Shown: positions 46,345 through 58,700 of the stretch, one piece after another
How the letters are laid out: each line of letters starts with the position of its first letter
Numbering within the stretch: position 1 is the first letter of the stretch
From: Carnegiea gigantea
Lineage: Eukaryota > Streptophyta > Magnoliopsida > Caryophyllales > Cactaceae
NCBI GenBank assembly: GCA_029747015.1
Contig: JAKOGI010000145.1
Span: 936,001 to 1,000,000 of the forward strand
Direction of reading: 5' to 3'
Length of the DNA stretch: 64,000 nt
The notes under the pieces: model-generated
What the model saw: the letters and a program-made list of their open reading frames with translations, nothing else
Database searches by the model: none
What the model was told of the DNA's origin: nothing
Made by a program: the position numbers and the translations under genes

Positions 46345-46780
46345 TGTTGCTAGAGGAGAGAGATTAGGGTTTAAGGCTTTGCAGGTTTCTCAGATTTTGC
46401 AGTACTGAGAACAGGGCATATAAAAAGAGAGAGAGAGAGAGAGCACCCAAAATCTTTAGAAGATTTCTTGGTTTGCAACGGGTGTGAGACTTAAAAGCTT
46501 ATGCCTTGGGAAGGAAAAACACATCGAGCAACCAAGGGGCGTACCTGTTCTCTTAGTTATGCCTGTTCTTTGCCGTCTGATCTTGATTGGACTTAATGGT
46601 ATTAAGGCGGCTTCAGTACATCCCCTTATGCTGCACTAAGTGGATAAGTAAAGACAAAATGCACGCAATTCGAGTGTATGCAATAACATCCGTTGTTAAT
46701 AAGATTTGCAAACAGGGGGAGAGAACAGGGTGTAAAGGTTGATCTTACCAAACCCAGTTCATGTTCTAGAAACAGGTAAC

Positions 46781-49700
46781 TCAGGGTGTTCTCACCAACC
46801 CTAGTTCCAGTCTATTTCTCTCAAATTGATCTCTAGCTAGTGCCTTAGTGAATATATCAGCAATTTGATTTTCCGTTGTGCAAAAGTTCATAGAGATTAA
46901 ACCCTTTTCAACATTATCTCACAAGAAATGAATTCGAATGTCAATATGCTTTGTTCTTTTATGTTGACATGGATTTTTGGCAATGTTAATTGCACTTGTG
47001 TTATCACAAAAAATAGGAATGCATCCAGTGTCAACACAAAAGTCCTTAAGCTGTTGTCTTATCCACAACAGTTGAGCACAACATGAAGCTGCTGCAACAT
47101 ATTCAGCTTCTGCTGTGGACATAGCAACTGAATGTTGCTTCTTGGTAGCCCAAGATACCAAACAAGGTCCAAGAAAGTGAGCCATACCTGAGGTACTCTT
47201 TCTATCAACTAGGAATCCAGCATAGTCAGCATCAGCATATCCAACAAGATCAAAATTGCAACCTCTAGGATACCATAAGGCTAAATTGGGTGTATGTTTC
47301 AAATATCTTAGTATCCGTTTCATAGCCTTAAGATGAGTTTCCTTAGGATTAGACTGAAAACGGGCACATAAACCAACACTAAAAACAATATCTGGTCTAC
47401 TAGCGGTTAGGTATAGGAGTGACCCAATCATGCCCCTATAGAGTTTCTCCTCAATTGAGGGACTCCCATCATCCATAACCAACCTGGTTGAAGAAGAAAT
47501 AGGAGTGTCTACAGGTTTGGCCAACTCCATCCCAAAACGCTTAAGTAGCTCCTTGATATACTTTTGTTGATGGATCATGGTGCCGTTTGGAGTTTGCTTG
47601 ATTTGTAAGCCTAAGAAAAAGTTAAGCTCACCCATCATGCTCATCTCAAACTCACTCCTCATCATATTTGAAAATTCATTGCATAAATCATGATGAGTTG
47701 CACCAAATATAATGTCATCAACATATATTTGGACAATCAATAAATGTTCCCCCTTAGATTTTAGAAACAAGGTATTGTCTACCTTGCCTCTTCTAAAATC
47801 ATTTTCAATTAAAAAACTTGACAACCGTTCGTACCAAGCTCTAGGAGCTTGTTTTAGGCCATAAAGAGCTTTGTCAAGTTTGAAAACATGGTTAGGAAAT
47901 TCACTGTTTTCAAAACCAGGGGGTTGTTTGACATACACCTCTTCTTTAAGGTATCCGTTGAGGAATGCACTTTTCACGTCCATTTGATATAGCTTGATTT
48001 CCATATGAGCTGCAAAGGCTATTAAGATTCGAATAGCCTCAATTCTAGCAACTGGTGCAAAGGTTTCTTCATAATCGATCCCTTCTTCTTGATTATACCC
48101 TTGAATAACCAGCCGTGCCTTGTTCCTAGTGACTGTTCCTGACTCATCCAGTGTGTTTCGGAACACCCACTTGGTTCTAATGATTGTTCTCTCTGCAGGT
48201 TTAGGTACAAGGTGCCATACTTTGTTTCTTTCAAATTGATGGAGCTCTTCTTGCATTGCCGTGACCCAATCTGAATCTGCAAGAGCTTCATTCACACTTT
48301 TTGGCTCAATGTTAGAAAGAAAAGCATAGAAAGCACAAAAATTCTTAAGTTTAGATCTAGTTTGCACTCCAGTATTAATATCTGACAAGATTTGATCAAG
48401 AGGGTGCGAACTATGGTGCTTCCATGGTCTTGGATTAAGTGGATCCACATACACATGCTCTGTTCTAACTGAAATGTGTGTAGGATCAGGCTCAAGAACA
48501 CCTCCTGATCCTGTTTCTGCACCTATTTGCAAGCTTGTTCCTGAAGAACATGGTTCCGAACAGGGTTCAACGGTGTTACCCCCTATTTGGTGTTCACCTT
48601 GCCTGCTGTTCTGAGAAACACCCTCAGGAGTTGTTTTCTCCATGATGTTCTTACCTCGTTTATCTTGGAGCAACACTTCTTTTCGAACAAGACCTAATTC
48701 AAGTTTATCTTCCTGTGCATCCTTCTCACTCAACAAGTTAGATTCATTAAAAAGCACATGCACACTTTCCTCAACACACAAGGTCCTTTTGTTAAAGACT
48801 TTGTATGTCTTGCTGTGAGAAGAATAGCCAAGAAATATTGCCTCATCACTCCTAGGGTCAAACTTTCCTAAGACATCCTTCCCATTATTATGCACAAAAC
48901 ACCTACAACCAAATGTTCTTAGGTGCGTAATATTGGGTTTTCTGCCCTTGAAAAGTTCATAAGGAGTTTTGTTCAAAATGGGTGTGATCATGCATCTATT
49001 TATAATGTAACATGAGGTGTTCAATACTTCTGCCCAGAAATACCTAGGAAGACCACTAGCAATAAGCATTGTTCTGGTCATGTCTTCCAGGGTGCGATTT
49101 TTGCGCTCAACCACCCCATTTTGTTGGGGTGTTCTTGGAGCTGAGAAGTTATGATCAACACCATGTTCATTACAATAGTTGATAAAACTTGCATTTTCAA
49201 ACTCAGTTCCATGATCAGATCTCAAGCTAATTAAGGAGTGTCCTACTCTCTTTTCAACCTTTTTGAGAAAGGTAATAAAATTCTCAAAGGTTTCATCTTT
49301 GGATGCCAAAAATAAGGTCCAAGTAAATCGAGAGTAATTATCCACTACAACAAGCACATACTTTTTCCCACCTCTACTAGTTATCCTCATGGGACCACAC
49401 AAATCAATGTGTAATAATTCTAGAGGTCGGGTAGTGCTTACACATTTTTTCGATTTAAAAGAAGATCTGACTTGTTTGCCTTTTGCACAAGCTTCACATA
49501 CTTTGTCATCATTAAATTTGATGGAAGGTAGTCCAATAACCAGGTCTTTTGAAACAAGTTTGTTTAACAAGGACAGGCTTGCATGACCTAGTCTCTTGTG
49601 CCATAGCATTATATCATCATTTAATGCATTTAAACAAGTCAGATTATTTTGGGGAAGAGTGGAAATACAAACTTTATAAACATTTTGACATCGCTTCCCC

Positions 49701-50065
49701 CTCAACACAACATCTCCTGTGTCGTCATTCACAACCAAGCAACGTGTTTTTGAAAACAGTACTAGGTTGTTCTTGTCACACAGTTGGGACACACTTAGCA
49801 AATTGTGTTTTAACCCATCAACTAAGTGCACATTATCAATTGAGTGGGAGAGAGTTTTACCAATATTACCTATACCGACAATTGTCCCAGACTTGCCGTT
49901 TCCAAATGCTACACTCCCACCATTCAGAGCTGTAAGTGAGAGAAAATTTGATCTTTCACCAGTCATGTGCCGTGAACACCCACTATCAACAAACCACAAC
50001 TGCCTGTTTTCAAGGGTGTTAGTGAGGTTGTTCGTAAGGTTGTTCTCTCTCACTTCAGCCTGCAA
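46781..50065 (-). CDS. Copia C pol polyprotein (PR-IN-RT-RH), one nonsense codon
   Basis: An open frame of 1,048 codons from 50065, stopped by TGA at 46919-46921 where copia B has Arg (HFLRDN). It then continues open to the natural stop at 46781-46783. Protease DSG at residues 27-29 ([15 protein letters not shown]). Pre-integrase [11 protein letters not shown] with CEACAKGKQ. Integrase acidic residues in [18 protein letters not shown] and VERKNRT. RT motifs [20 protein letters not shown] and [18 protein letters not shown], and YVDD at residues 781-784 (47714-47725). RNase [29 protein letters not shown]. All catalytic motifs appear intact, so only the RNase H end is lost by the stop. The ATG at 50065 is convenient but gag-pol is probably one polyprotein, since gag ends just upstream. 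Confidence 0.92.
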
Positions 50066-50071
50066 AACAAA

Positions 50072-50656
50072 TCACGGGTTAGTTTTGGGAACCCAGATCC
50101 ACTTGGGTCCCATTCTTTTAGACATGTAAAGCTCATCTTTTCTAATCCAGATTTGTTTCACATACCTTTCATTCTTTTCATTGGCATGTTTTCTTAAAGG
50201 GCAAGTGTATCTATAATGACCCGTTTTACCACAATGAAAGCAAACGATGTTTTCAGGTAATCCCACATACTTTCTATGTATTTGGTAAACGGTCCGTTTA
50301 TGCTTGTAACCAAGTCCCTTTTTGTTTCTACTGTGATGAGTGTTTAACCAATCAAGGGCTTGTGAAGATTTGTTCCAGCGTTTGTTTGTGATAAGCTCGG
50401 TTTCCAGTTTCTCTATATTAGCATGCAAACCCTTGTTCTCCCTGAGCAAGGACTCAACCATTCCTTCCACCTCAAAAAGTTTTTCCTCCATTCGAGAATG
50501 ATCTCCTTCTTTTATAAAGAGGTTTTCTTTGAGCGTATTAATATTTTCATGTAAGCCCAGTTTTTCATTTTTAAGGATCTCATTTTCTAGTTCTAGGTCT
50601 CGGACATCTCGTTTCAATTCAGCACAAGTATCCATATTTAATAGTAAACTAAACAT
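50072..50656 (-). pseudogene. Copia C gag, C-terminal half
   Basis: A 194-codon frame starting inside gag: coiled-coil sequence (LKRDVRDLELENEILKNEKL, MEEKLFEVEGMVESLLRENK), then NKRWNKSSQALDWLNTHHSR, then a CCHC knuckle CFHCGKTGHYRYTC and the conserved KQIWIRKDELY. It leads into pol after six bases. The ATG at 50656 is not a real gag start; sequence upstream of MDTCAELKRDV has no gag similarity. The break falls within about ten residues of where copia B gag is interrupted. Confidence 0.8.
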
Positions 50657-51980
50657 TAAAAAAATATATATATAAAATTCAAAATAGGGAGAAGAAGGAG
50701 CCGTGGAGATCGATGGTGTAGCTGCGTGGGGTTTTTATTCAATGAAGATGATGATGAGAATGTGATGCTAGGATGATGGAGAAAGGTGGGGAGGTTCTTA
50801 GGTTCTTGATTATGGTGATAGAGATTGAAAGAAGAAGCAAGGGTGTGATGAAAGATGGTGATGATGACGAATGTTTGAGGCGTGAATGGAAGGTAGCCGT
50901 GGAGTGATAGAAGGCGGTTGTGGGTTATGATGAGGCGTGGGCTTCTTGTTTTATGAAGAAGATTGATGGATGATGATATATAATGGAGAGGAAAGGAGGG
51001 GTGGGATAGCTAGGGTTTTTCTTTTTTTCTTTTTTTCTCTTCTTCCTTTCTTCCTTAGACTTCTTCTCCCTCAAGACTTCTAGCTTTCCTCCAACTCTTG
51101 AAACCCTAGCCCAATTAAATAATTATGAAAATAATATTTTTCATGAATTATTATTTTTGGATCGTCTTTATAGCCAAACGTGTAAAATCCGAACTTCGAC
51201 TTCCTCTCTTCTCCTCTTTATTTAATTATTGCTAATCCTGAAAAATATATAAAATAGAGCAAATTAGACGAAATAATATATATAACACAATCAGATTATT
51301 TAATAAAACAATGCATGATTTTTGGCTTAACATCATGTCAATCAATTAGCTATCGCTCCTTGCATTATCATCATAAGAGGGGTTTTCAAAAACTCTTTTT
51401 CAAATGTTCAATTATTTAAAATTTGTTTCAAAAGCATTTAATCTAACTAAGAAAGCAATAAAATAGATAGAGGATAACGAAGAGCACGATAAGAGAGAAA
51501 GAGTATATGTGAAGCTTATGAATTCCTAACTCGATTGCTTTTCCCCTTGTGTTGCAACATCTAACCTTTATGCTCTAAGCTACATGCTGTAGTAAATGAA
51601 AAACGCAAAAAATAACCTAATAAAACTATACAAAGTCCTAGCTATATGATGCATGTGCAAGGCATGTCATCTAAACCACGCCCCAAAATACACAATTTCG
51701 CTTAAAGAGCTACAAGCTCACTCCCTCGTGCATGAGATTTTCATTGTCCTCAATGAAAAGGACATACAAAGGATCAAGGAAAAATATTTGTAGTGCAAAG
51801 AGGAAATGGCAGAGGAGGCGAGGGGGAGGGAGTGATACCCTTTTTCTTGAAAGCAATTAAATGTTTAGGTTGTATCTCAAGAAGTGCTTATTTAAGGTCT
51901 GTCTCTTGACCTTTACCTTAGGCCATGGGTAATGGTAGGAGGGACGGAGGCAGCAGAGTTGGAATAGCGAATGGTGGTGA
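50657..51980. other. Unclassified repeat-like region, no gene
   Basis: Between copia C and the Athila-like fragment. 50690-51000 is rich in GATGATG and GGTGG words, 51000-51060 is T/C-rich, and the rest is AT-rich. It has the feel of a long LTR: leader-like GC segment and pyrimidine tract, with TGATACCC at about 51833 as a possible terminus. It could be the sequence that replaced the 5' part of copia C, but I found no matching pair or target duplication. Confidence 0.35.
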
Positions 51981-51984
51981 ATTA

Positions 51985-52400
51985 ACTACCCCTCAGGGGA
52001 AAACATGCATAAGTGCTCCCAAAACTAGCTAAGATTGGTGCAGGAAAATCAGATAGAGCACCAAGCCTCATGTAAGGTCTTCCATCTCCATCAAACTCCT
52101 TTATCCTAAAGACAATTGCAGGAACCATAGGAACTATAGAAATCAGAGGTGCTATAAGCGGAATAGTAGTGGGTAAGGGGGAATAGAAGTCTACCTTTTC
52201 CTGCAAACTGAAAAGATATCTTTTCTGCATGAGCATCAATCATAGCTCCTGTAGTTGCTAGAAACAACCTTCCCAAAATGATAAGGAACTAAGAGATGTC
52301 ATCTGTGTCTATAACTATAAAGTCACATGAGATGACATGATTACCTACCTGAATATCCTATAGTTGCTGGAAACGACACCCTGCTAAATGATAACGAACT
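51985..52400 (-). pseudogene. Athila-like protease remnant
   Basis: The minus strand in shifting frames gives DFIVIDTDD near 52320, then FLIILGRLFLATTGAMIDAH (52290-52230) and ISFQFAGKVDFYSP. The ILGRPFLAT-like string is the conserved flap/C-terminal signature of gypsy retropepsins. The catalytic Asp region is not clear. Several stops. Confidence 0.6.
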
Positions 52401-52759
52401 GAGCAGCTGATGGAGTGATATGCTAACTGAGTACGTACGCTAGTGGGTTTCAGGTTCTATAGTTGAGGCTTTCTACAGAGAGAGAAGGACATCAGGCTCA
52501 CACTAGCTCCTAATTAGTAAGGGGTTCTCTCAATCTGCAGGCCCCTATTGAACAACGAATAAAGAAACTGCACGAATCTTATAGCTTGGATGGTGACTTG
52601 TTCTGGAGAACCACAGTGCACAACTCTTTAATGGGATTCACTGGGACTTCCTCAAGCTTACCCTTGTTAGAGAAGAGCTCCCTTAAAAATTTCAAGTAAG
52701 AGGGTGCTTCCTTGATTGACTCCAAGAAAGGGGCATTGACATAAATCCTTTTTAGTATA

Positions 52760-54330
52760 CCTAGGAATCTAACAAATATAGGTTCAAGCTTGAATCGGGC
52801 ACCCTATAAGGGAATGGAAGAGGTGCATGGTAAGAGCGAACTGAAGGTGACTGAGCATTCTTTTCCTCTAGACTTGGGCTCGCTCCTTTCTTCATCCCCT
52901 CTATTCTTACAAAAATAGGAACTAAAACTGTCTCCTGAAGTATTATCACGGGGCTCTCTACTAACTTCTCACCCTTCAAAGAGATTGCATTGATGTGACC
53001 CCTGGGGTTTGATTTAGGCTGGCCCGGTAGATGCCACTTAGGTCGAGATAACCTGCTAACCTATTCGACTATTTGTGCAATTTGGGTCTCCTTCATCTTT
53101 TGCTGAAAAGTCATAGTCTCAATCAAATCACAAAGAGCTTTATTAGTCTTGGTTTTGGGTTTGAATAAAGCGCTCCATAAGATTCTCCAAGATAGATTTT
53201 CGTTGTGGGGGTTGAGGAAGTGGGTTATAAGGGGCTCTATACTAGTACCCAGGTGGCTGTATAGAACTCTGGGGTTAAGCATTTGAGTTCTTATAGGGAG
53301 GGTTAGGGTGATTCTTCCATCCAAGGTTGTAAGTATTAGAGTAGGGATTGTTCTATGGTGTAGTGTTAAAACTATACAAGGCATTAGTGTGTTCAACGGT
53401 AGAAGGACCACTTTACTAATCAATAGTTGTACGCCCCTACATACCACATATCTCATAAATAGCATACACTCCAACTGAGGAATTAGAAGTGTCTCCCCTA
53501 TTAAGCCTTTGGCCCAATGCATCTACCCTACTGGCTAGAACTCTCACATCATTAACCTCATACTTGGTGCTGCTCTTCTTTGGTGTAGTTCGTTCTGTAG
53601 ACCAGTGATCATTATTGCAAGTCATCTCTTCCAACGAAGCCTTCAACGCTTCTATGGACTTTTCCATGAGAGCGCTTCCTGCGGTAGCATCTACTAAAAT
53701 TTTCACTGACTGTTCTAGCCTGTTATAGAATGTTTAGACTAAGAACTAGTTAGGAACACCATGATGAGGATATTGCCACTGAAGGTCTTTAAATCTCTCC
53801 TAAGCTTCATATAAAGACTTCTTATCTCATTGAGTAAAGGAAGTAATGTCTGCTCTCAGCTCTGTAGTTTTACCCAGGGAAAGTACTTCTTGAGAAAAGC
53901 CTTCAAGAGAGTGTCCCATGTAGAGAAAGAGTTGAGAGTCTCGTGTTAGAACTAATCACTGACCCTATCCTTCAATGAGAATGGGAAGAGCATTAGCTAG
54001 ATGGCATCATTGGATACCTCATTAAGCTTGATCATGTTGCATTTCATGAGGAAGTTGTGAAGATACATATTAGTGTTCTCCAAGGGGTGTCCGTCAAACT
54101 GATTACTTTCCACAAATGTGATAAGAGTTGGGCGGAGCTCGAAGTTGTGTGTCTCAACTGTGTTGGCTTTACAATGGAGGAGTCAATCTTGGTGGCTTTG
54201 GGCATAGCATAAGGACCATGTTCTGTTCTTTGCCAGCCATCTTTGCCTCTTTCTTCCTCATTCTCACTTATCTGTGTCGGTTTTATGCGGTTGCTTTGAT
54301 CTCAGGGCCTAGGCGAGCAAGATTTTGATT
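52760..54330 (-). pseudogene. Athila-like gag remnant
   Basis: Capsid gene of the gypsy element, degraded by many stops. Reading from high to low coordinates: PFSLKDRVSD (near 53980), TWDTLLKAFLKKYFP (53930-53880), SLYEAWERFKDL-like with stops (53830-53790), PHHGVPN (53770), then the longest open piece 53706-53437 (KILVDATAGSALMEKSIEAL, EEMTCNNDHWSTERTTPKK, RVDALGQRLNRG). The pattern DAAAGG...EEM-NN-W-SER-TPKK is typical of Athila-type gag. Below 53400 only patches remain. Confidence 0.72.
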
Positions 54331-54483
54331 GCCCTGACTTCTCCTGTGTATACAAAGCAAACAATACACTCAGCGTAAGTAGTGTCAAGTGCGAATAAAG
54401 AAGAACTAAAAAACTACAAAAATAGAAAAATAAAAGCCAGTCTAGAGTATTCTAATCAGTTCTTCTATTGAAAAGAACAAGTT

Positions 54484-54503
54484 CTCCGGTGGTGCCAAAA
54501 ACT
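54484..54503 (-). promoter_or_regulatory. Putative primer-binding region of the Athila-like element
   Basis: On the minus strand the LTR end TGTAACA is followed by AGTTTTTGGCACCACCGG. The equivalent position in Athila-type elements carries TTTTTGGCGCCGTTGCCGG, so this is read as the same site with changes. Confidence 0.5.
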
Positions 54504-55914
54504 TGTTACAGTTTAAACTGCAAGAGCACAATGTAACAGTAGCCAGCAATAGCCAAGTATGAGCGAATCCTCAGGGAACTCAATTTTAATTACTAGAACT
54601 AATTACCGGCTCAATCTAGGTGAATCAAATTCGGAGATTCAACTATCGACTAAGAAAATGACAACAACTAAGAATGTGATTAAGAAATCAGAGGATAAAA
54701 GCACTCAGGTTGGAATTAACAACATAATTGTGCTAGTGAATCAATTATTAACCCTATCAAACTCGGCGAAGCATGAAATATGAATGGATAGATTGACAAT
54801 TAAGCTTATATCCACCATCTTTCAAGGGTCGAAGACTAATCTTAGAATTATAGTCCTCTAGTTTCTTTAGGCTAATAATTAAACGATTACAAGATCTACA
54901 ATCTCAAATCCTAATTAGAATTTCAATTATTTTCATATCAAAATCCTAACCATCTACTAACCCACACTAGGTAAAGGTTTTATCTTTCAATGCTCCCCTA
55001 AATCCTAATAGAAATATATGAATGCTTTTTTAAACAATTCATTGAACACGTGGTGAGTGAAGTAGAATTCAATAACACAAACATGTGACAAGTAAGGTTT
55101 GAGGCTAAATCATGATTTAACAAGGCATAACTGGCGTTAATCCCTGCCCAAGCTCAGAAATGTAGCTACTAATCGTATCAACAACCATAACAAACTCTAG
55201 AATGATAAATGTGATTCATATAAAACCCTAGAAAATCGATAATAAAAAGAGAGAAAGAGAATTAAGAACCACACTTGAATTAAATATAGTAGAAGTCGCA
55301 CTTTGATCTTTGAAATGAATGATTTTCAATCAACAAGATTCTCCAAATTTTACCTAATAAACACTACCCCTTGTTGCTTTGAAACAATCTAAAATATGTC
55401 TCAATAAAGTCCGAAATTTGCTTAAGTATCACAAAATCAGGGAAAACATACTGCTGTGCTTCCACGCACGGGCACCCATGCACTTTTGAAACTGGCAGAC
55501 TACACGGCCGTGCACTTCTGCATGGTTGCCCATGCACAACTTCGGGAAATGGGACTGAAATTTGTATATCTTTCCACGGTTATACTTTAGTGCAATTGTG
55601 CATTTTCTTGGGCTCTTCAATCTTGCTTGGCTGTGCACTTTCTTGGGTTATTCGATCTTGCTCTTTTTGCCCTCTAAACTTCATTGGACCTCCTTCTTCC
55701 TTAGAAATCATCCCCATTTGCTTTCCTTCGCATCAACACTTGGGAATTTTCATTTTCTTGGCAACACTTCCTAAAAATAAGAAAAACACTTCTATAAGTA
55801 CAATATGAATGAAAGGAAGCATATTGGATCCTCTCCTATCACAATCCAATATAAAAAATACAAGAAAAAAAGGTCAAATGAAGGGTTAAATGAGGTCAGA
55901 ATAGAGATTTATCA
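54504..55914 (-). repeat. Athila-like 5' LTR
   Basis: On the minus strand TGATAAATCTCTATTC...TTTAAACTGTAACA, 1,411 bp, TG...CA. The middle is rich in GTGCA / GGGCA words (55450-55550), like the solo LTR at 25187-26442. Its ORFs on both strands (54559-54783, 55429-55808) are incidental. No 3' partner in the window. Confidence 0.6.
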
Positions 55915-56700
55915 AGTTTATTTTTAGAAAATGAGTGGGAAATCGTTGTATTGTGAAGAGCATTTTCTAAAAAAGAAATCTTTTTTGGCTTTTTTGTAAA
56001 AATTATAAGTTTCACAAATAGGGAATAAAATAAAAGATCTCACATCGATTGTGGAAAATAAGCTCTCTTCTATATTTCTCTTAACTTAAGAATGAAAATA
56101 GAGAAAATGGTGGGCACATTTCAAGCCCAAGATTGTTCTCTTGATGTTTAAGGGTTATGCCCATTTAGACAAAACATTATATGCTTAGTTCTTTGACCAT
56201 AAAGAGTCATGCCTTGTAAGATAGGGTTTTTTATTCTTTATAAATTTGGGCCTTACCCATATGCATTCCTGCGGTGTGAGAAATATTAGTAGTAAGGAAA
56301 GTAAGAAGAGATGAAGAGAGATATAATATATAAACCAATACTCTCTAGTTTTATTTCCTCACACAATGTGTCCATTGAGTAGCGTGGGTTCTTGATCAAA
56401 GGATAGAGAGTGGTGCACAGACTCACCGATTCTCACATGATGTGTGTAGGAATAGAATTTTCCTGTATTCGATGGCACCGATGGTGTAATAGTCGAGGTT
56501 TTTAATTCGAGTTATTTATTTCGATTAATAATTTATATGTAGTAATTTTATAAATTTTCTCGATTTATTGTGTGGTTTCTTGGAATTAGTAGGTTTAGTT
56601 CAAAGTTAGGTTGTATCGAGAATATGTGAAGTTAGCAAATCCAAATTGGGTTATTTCAGTTTGAATCAATTGAGCTAGCACATTTGGGGCCAAGCTTATT
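55915..56700. other. Spacer, no gene seen
   Basis: AT-rich. A CTCACATCGATTGTGG motif near 56040 resembles the CCCACATCG-type sequence common in plant LTRs and small elements, but I cannot define ends. Confidence 0.35.
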
Positions 56701-57300
56701 TATGGATTTAGTGAACTGAGTCAAAATAATAAAAAAATAAAACAAGGGGGCTGAACCCCCTTTTCTTCCATGCAAACCATAAAAAAAAGAGGGGGCCTAC
56801 TTCTGCTTCTTCAGGTCCTCCAACCCCACCAGCCGAAGAGCGAGAGATTGAGAGAGAGGTTGAGCGATCAGTAACCACTACACCACCGTAACCTCCACTG
56901 TAGGCTATCGCCTGGTAGGAGGTTTCGGAGCAAGAGAGGAGGCGAGCCAGCCAGGGATGCACTACTGGGAGTCCACATAGAGGGAGAGAGAGAACGCAAG
57001 GATGTGAGGTTGGTAGTTTGCGCACCACCACTGCCTAGTTATCGGCCCGTAATTCATCGCCGAGAATAAGGGTGGCAGGCGACTAGACTTAAACTGCCAT
57101 TCCAAATCCACCTTCACCACCATAACCACCATCTTAGTGAGAGAACTGAGAGAGGAAGAAGAGGGAGGAGCAATAGCAGTAGCGGTCAGGTAGACTAGTG
57201 CTATAGTAGGGCCAGGAAAGAGGAGGAACATCGAAGAATGGAGAGGAGACCAAACCGACCTCCAAATCGCTAGTCTAACTCAAGTTTGAACCCATTTAGC
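56701..57300. other. GC-rich block with two overlapping minus-strand ORFs, unrecognised
   Basis: Minus-strand ORFs of 107 and 89 codons (56708-57031, 56962-57231) overlap in different frames. Their translations are Ser/Leu/Gly/Val-rich from CT-rich and CCACC-rich DNA. Similar CACC/GGTGG plus AGAGAG composition occurs in the 33770-34120 insertion, so I read this as a leader-like segment of a repeat and not a gene. Confidence 0.35.
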
Positions 57301-58379
57301 GTGGAATTTGGGTGGGTAGTTCTTGATTCCTAAACTATTAATAATTTGGAAAGTTTTTATCAATTCATTCAATAAGTTGAATTGCATGTGGAAGATGAAA
57401 TCTGAGTGTGTGAGAATAATGGTAATAGGCAGACTATTTGAGTTAATTAGAATGATTTGGGATTGAAATTAAACTGGCTTTAAGGATTCTTGTGGATGGT
57501 GCTATGAAAAGGGAGTTCGGGTTGTGTGAAGATAAGTCAGATTATGAAGTGTGTTCATGTGTGTGATGTTCTTTCAGTTTTACTGGCTGATAGAATTTAT
57601 GGTAACTAGCTGGCCATTAGATTCGTTATTACTGTTAAATGTCGATGCATGTATGCCTTGCTACTTTATAGTGAATCGGGAGGGCTGAGAATCAGCTGAA
57701 CGGCTCATAAATTGGTTCGATAATGAACCAAAATCGTGAACCAAGTGGCGACTTATCCTATTCCGATATACCCTAGCCAAACCTCACTCGCTTGTTCGTT
57801 GGGTGCCATGCTTTAGTTTGTTCTAGTACCTATATTAGAGATAACATTTAGGTTGCTGAACGATTCAATTGAATTTTCCACAAGTTAATCTGTCGAAATG
57901 GGAAACTTAAAATGGGCAATGTGTTACTTTAAGACTATGAGTTTGTTTTAAATGCTTAATTTGTGTAACTTGAAATAAATTTAGCAAACCCAAAGCATGT
58001 GGTTGATTTATAAAACCAGACTATCTTGTAAATGAAACTAATCAAGAGCAAGTTGGAAACTAGTAGCGTCTAAAATGAGTTTTAATATCCCTTTCTTTTA
58101 AAAAATGAATGCCTACTGGGCCAATAACTCATTTACAAGCGTGTTTTGCCCAAATGAGTGGTTGTATGCTTTTCATGAGCCGACTTGATGTTATTAAGGT
58201 AGTTTAGCCTTCTTAAAAATGGAAATGTCATTGTTGTAATACAATGTGAGTTTTGATGCAAAACATGTTGAAAGTGAGATGCATCTGAAGTATTTTGGGT
58301 TAGGAAAATAATGCTAATTGTTTGGACACAGTTTAGGGAGCAGACTTGGTATATGTGAACCCTAATTCATAAGGACCAG
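57301..58379. other. Spacer, nothing recognised
   Basis: AT-rich single-copy-looking sequence with no coding signal. Confidence 0.35.
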
Positions 58380-58700
58380 AACCAGAGGCAGGATCCCTAG
58401 TTCCTAGGAAGACGACCTAGAAGTGGGAACCCTATTGGACCTGAGGAGGGTAAAAGTCCACTGACTATAAGAGTCTCTGGGAATACCATGAGTCGTGAGT
58501 TATGAGACTCACTTGAAGAGAGCACTAATATGAGAATCCAATGCCTAGAAAGTATTTTCTTACTTATTATTAGTTGAAAACTCCTCATTCGAGGACTATG
58601 CCAGTGCAAATATTTGGAAAAATGCATGTACTCTTCAAAATGGCTATTGTTGAATTCCGAATGACTTTCCTGTGAAAAAATTATTTTATAAGTGCTTAAA
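58380..58700. repeat. Dispersed repeat related to 28260-28530
   Basis: Collinear similarity with the block left of copia B: GAGGAGGGTAAAAGTCCACTG, GGGAATACCATGAGT, GAGAGCACTAATATGAGAAT and GACTTTCCTGTG match equivalents there in the same order and orientation. The similarity is diverged. This is probably part of an old long LTR; a CCCCCAGGTTCATG-like element with surrounding C/T-rich DNA at 59170-59200 may belong to the same unit. Confidence 0.5.

Larger units (their letters stand above)
42583..50656 (-). mobile_element. Copia element C, SIRE-like retrotransposon lacking its 5' end
   Basis: Minus-strand relative of copia B, with 3' LTR (42583-44174), polypurine tract, third ORF, pol and the C-terminal half of gag. 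Similarity to gag stops near 50640. The first zinc knuckle, capsid region, primer-binding site and 5' LTR are absent from the window. It has fewer disabling mutations than B: one stop in pol and one in the third ORF. It is therefore the better reference for the family, and probably younger than B or less affected by mutation. Confidence 0.88.
51981..55914 (-). mobile_element. Truncated Athila-like Ty3-gypsy retrotransposon
   Basis: Minus-strand element with 5' LTR (54504-55914), primer-binding region, gag and the start of the protease domain. Reverse transcriptase, integrase and 3' LTR are missing. The gag and protease sequences resemble Athila-type gypsy elements, and the post-LTR motif TTTTTGGCACCACCGGAGAA parallels the TTTTGGCGCCGTTGCCGGGG-type sequence that follows their LTR. 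It ends at about 51980, where similarity fades into the unclassified region. Confidence 0.72.
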
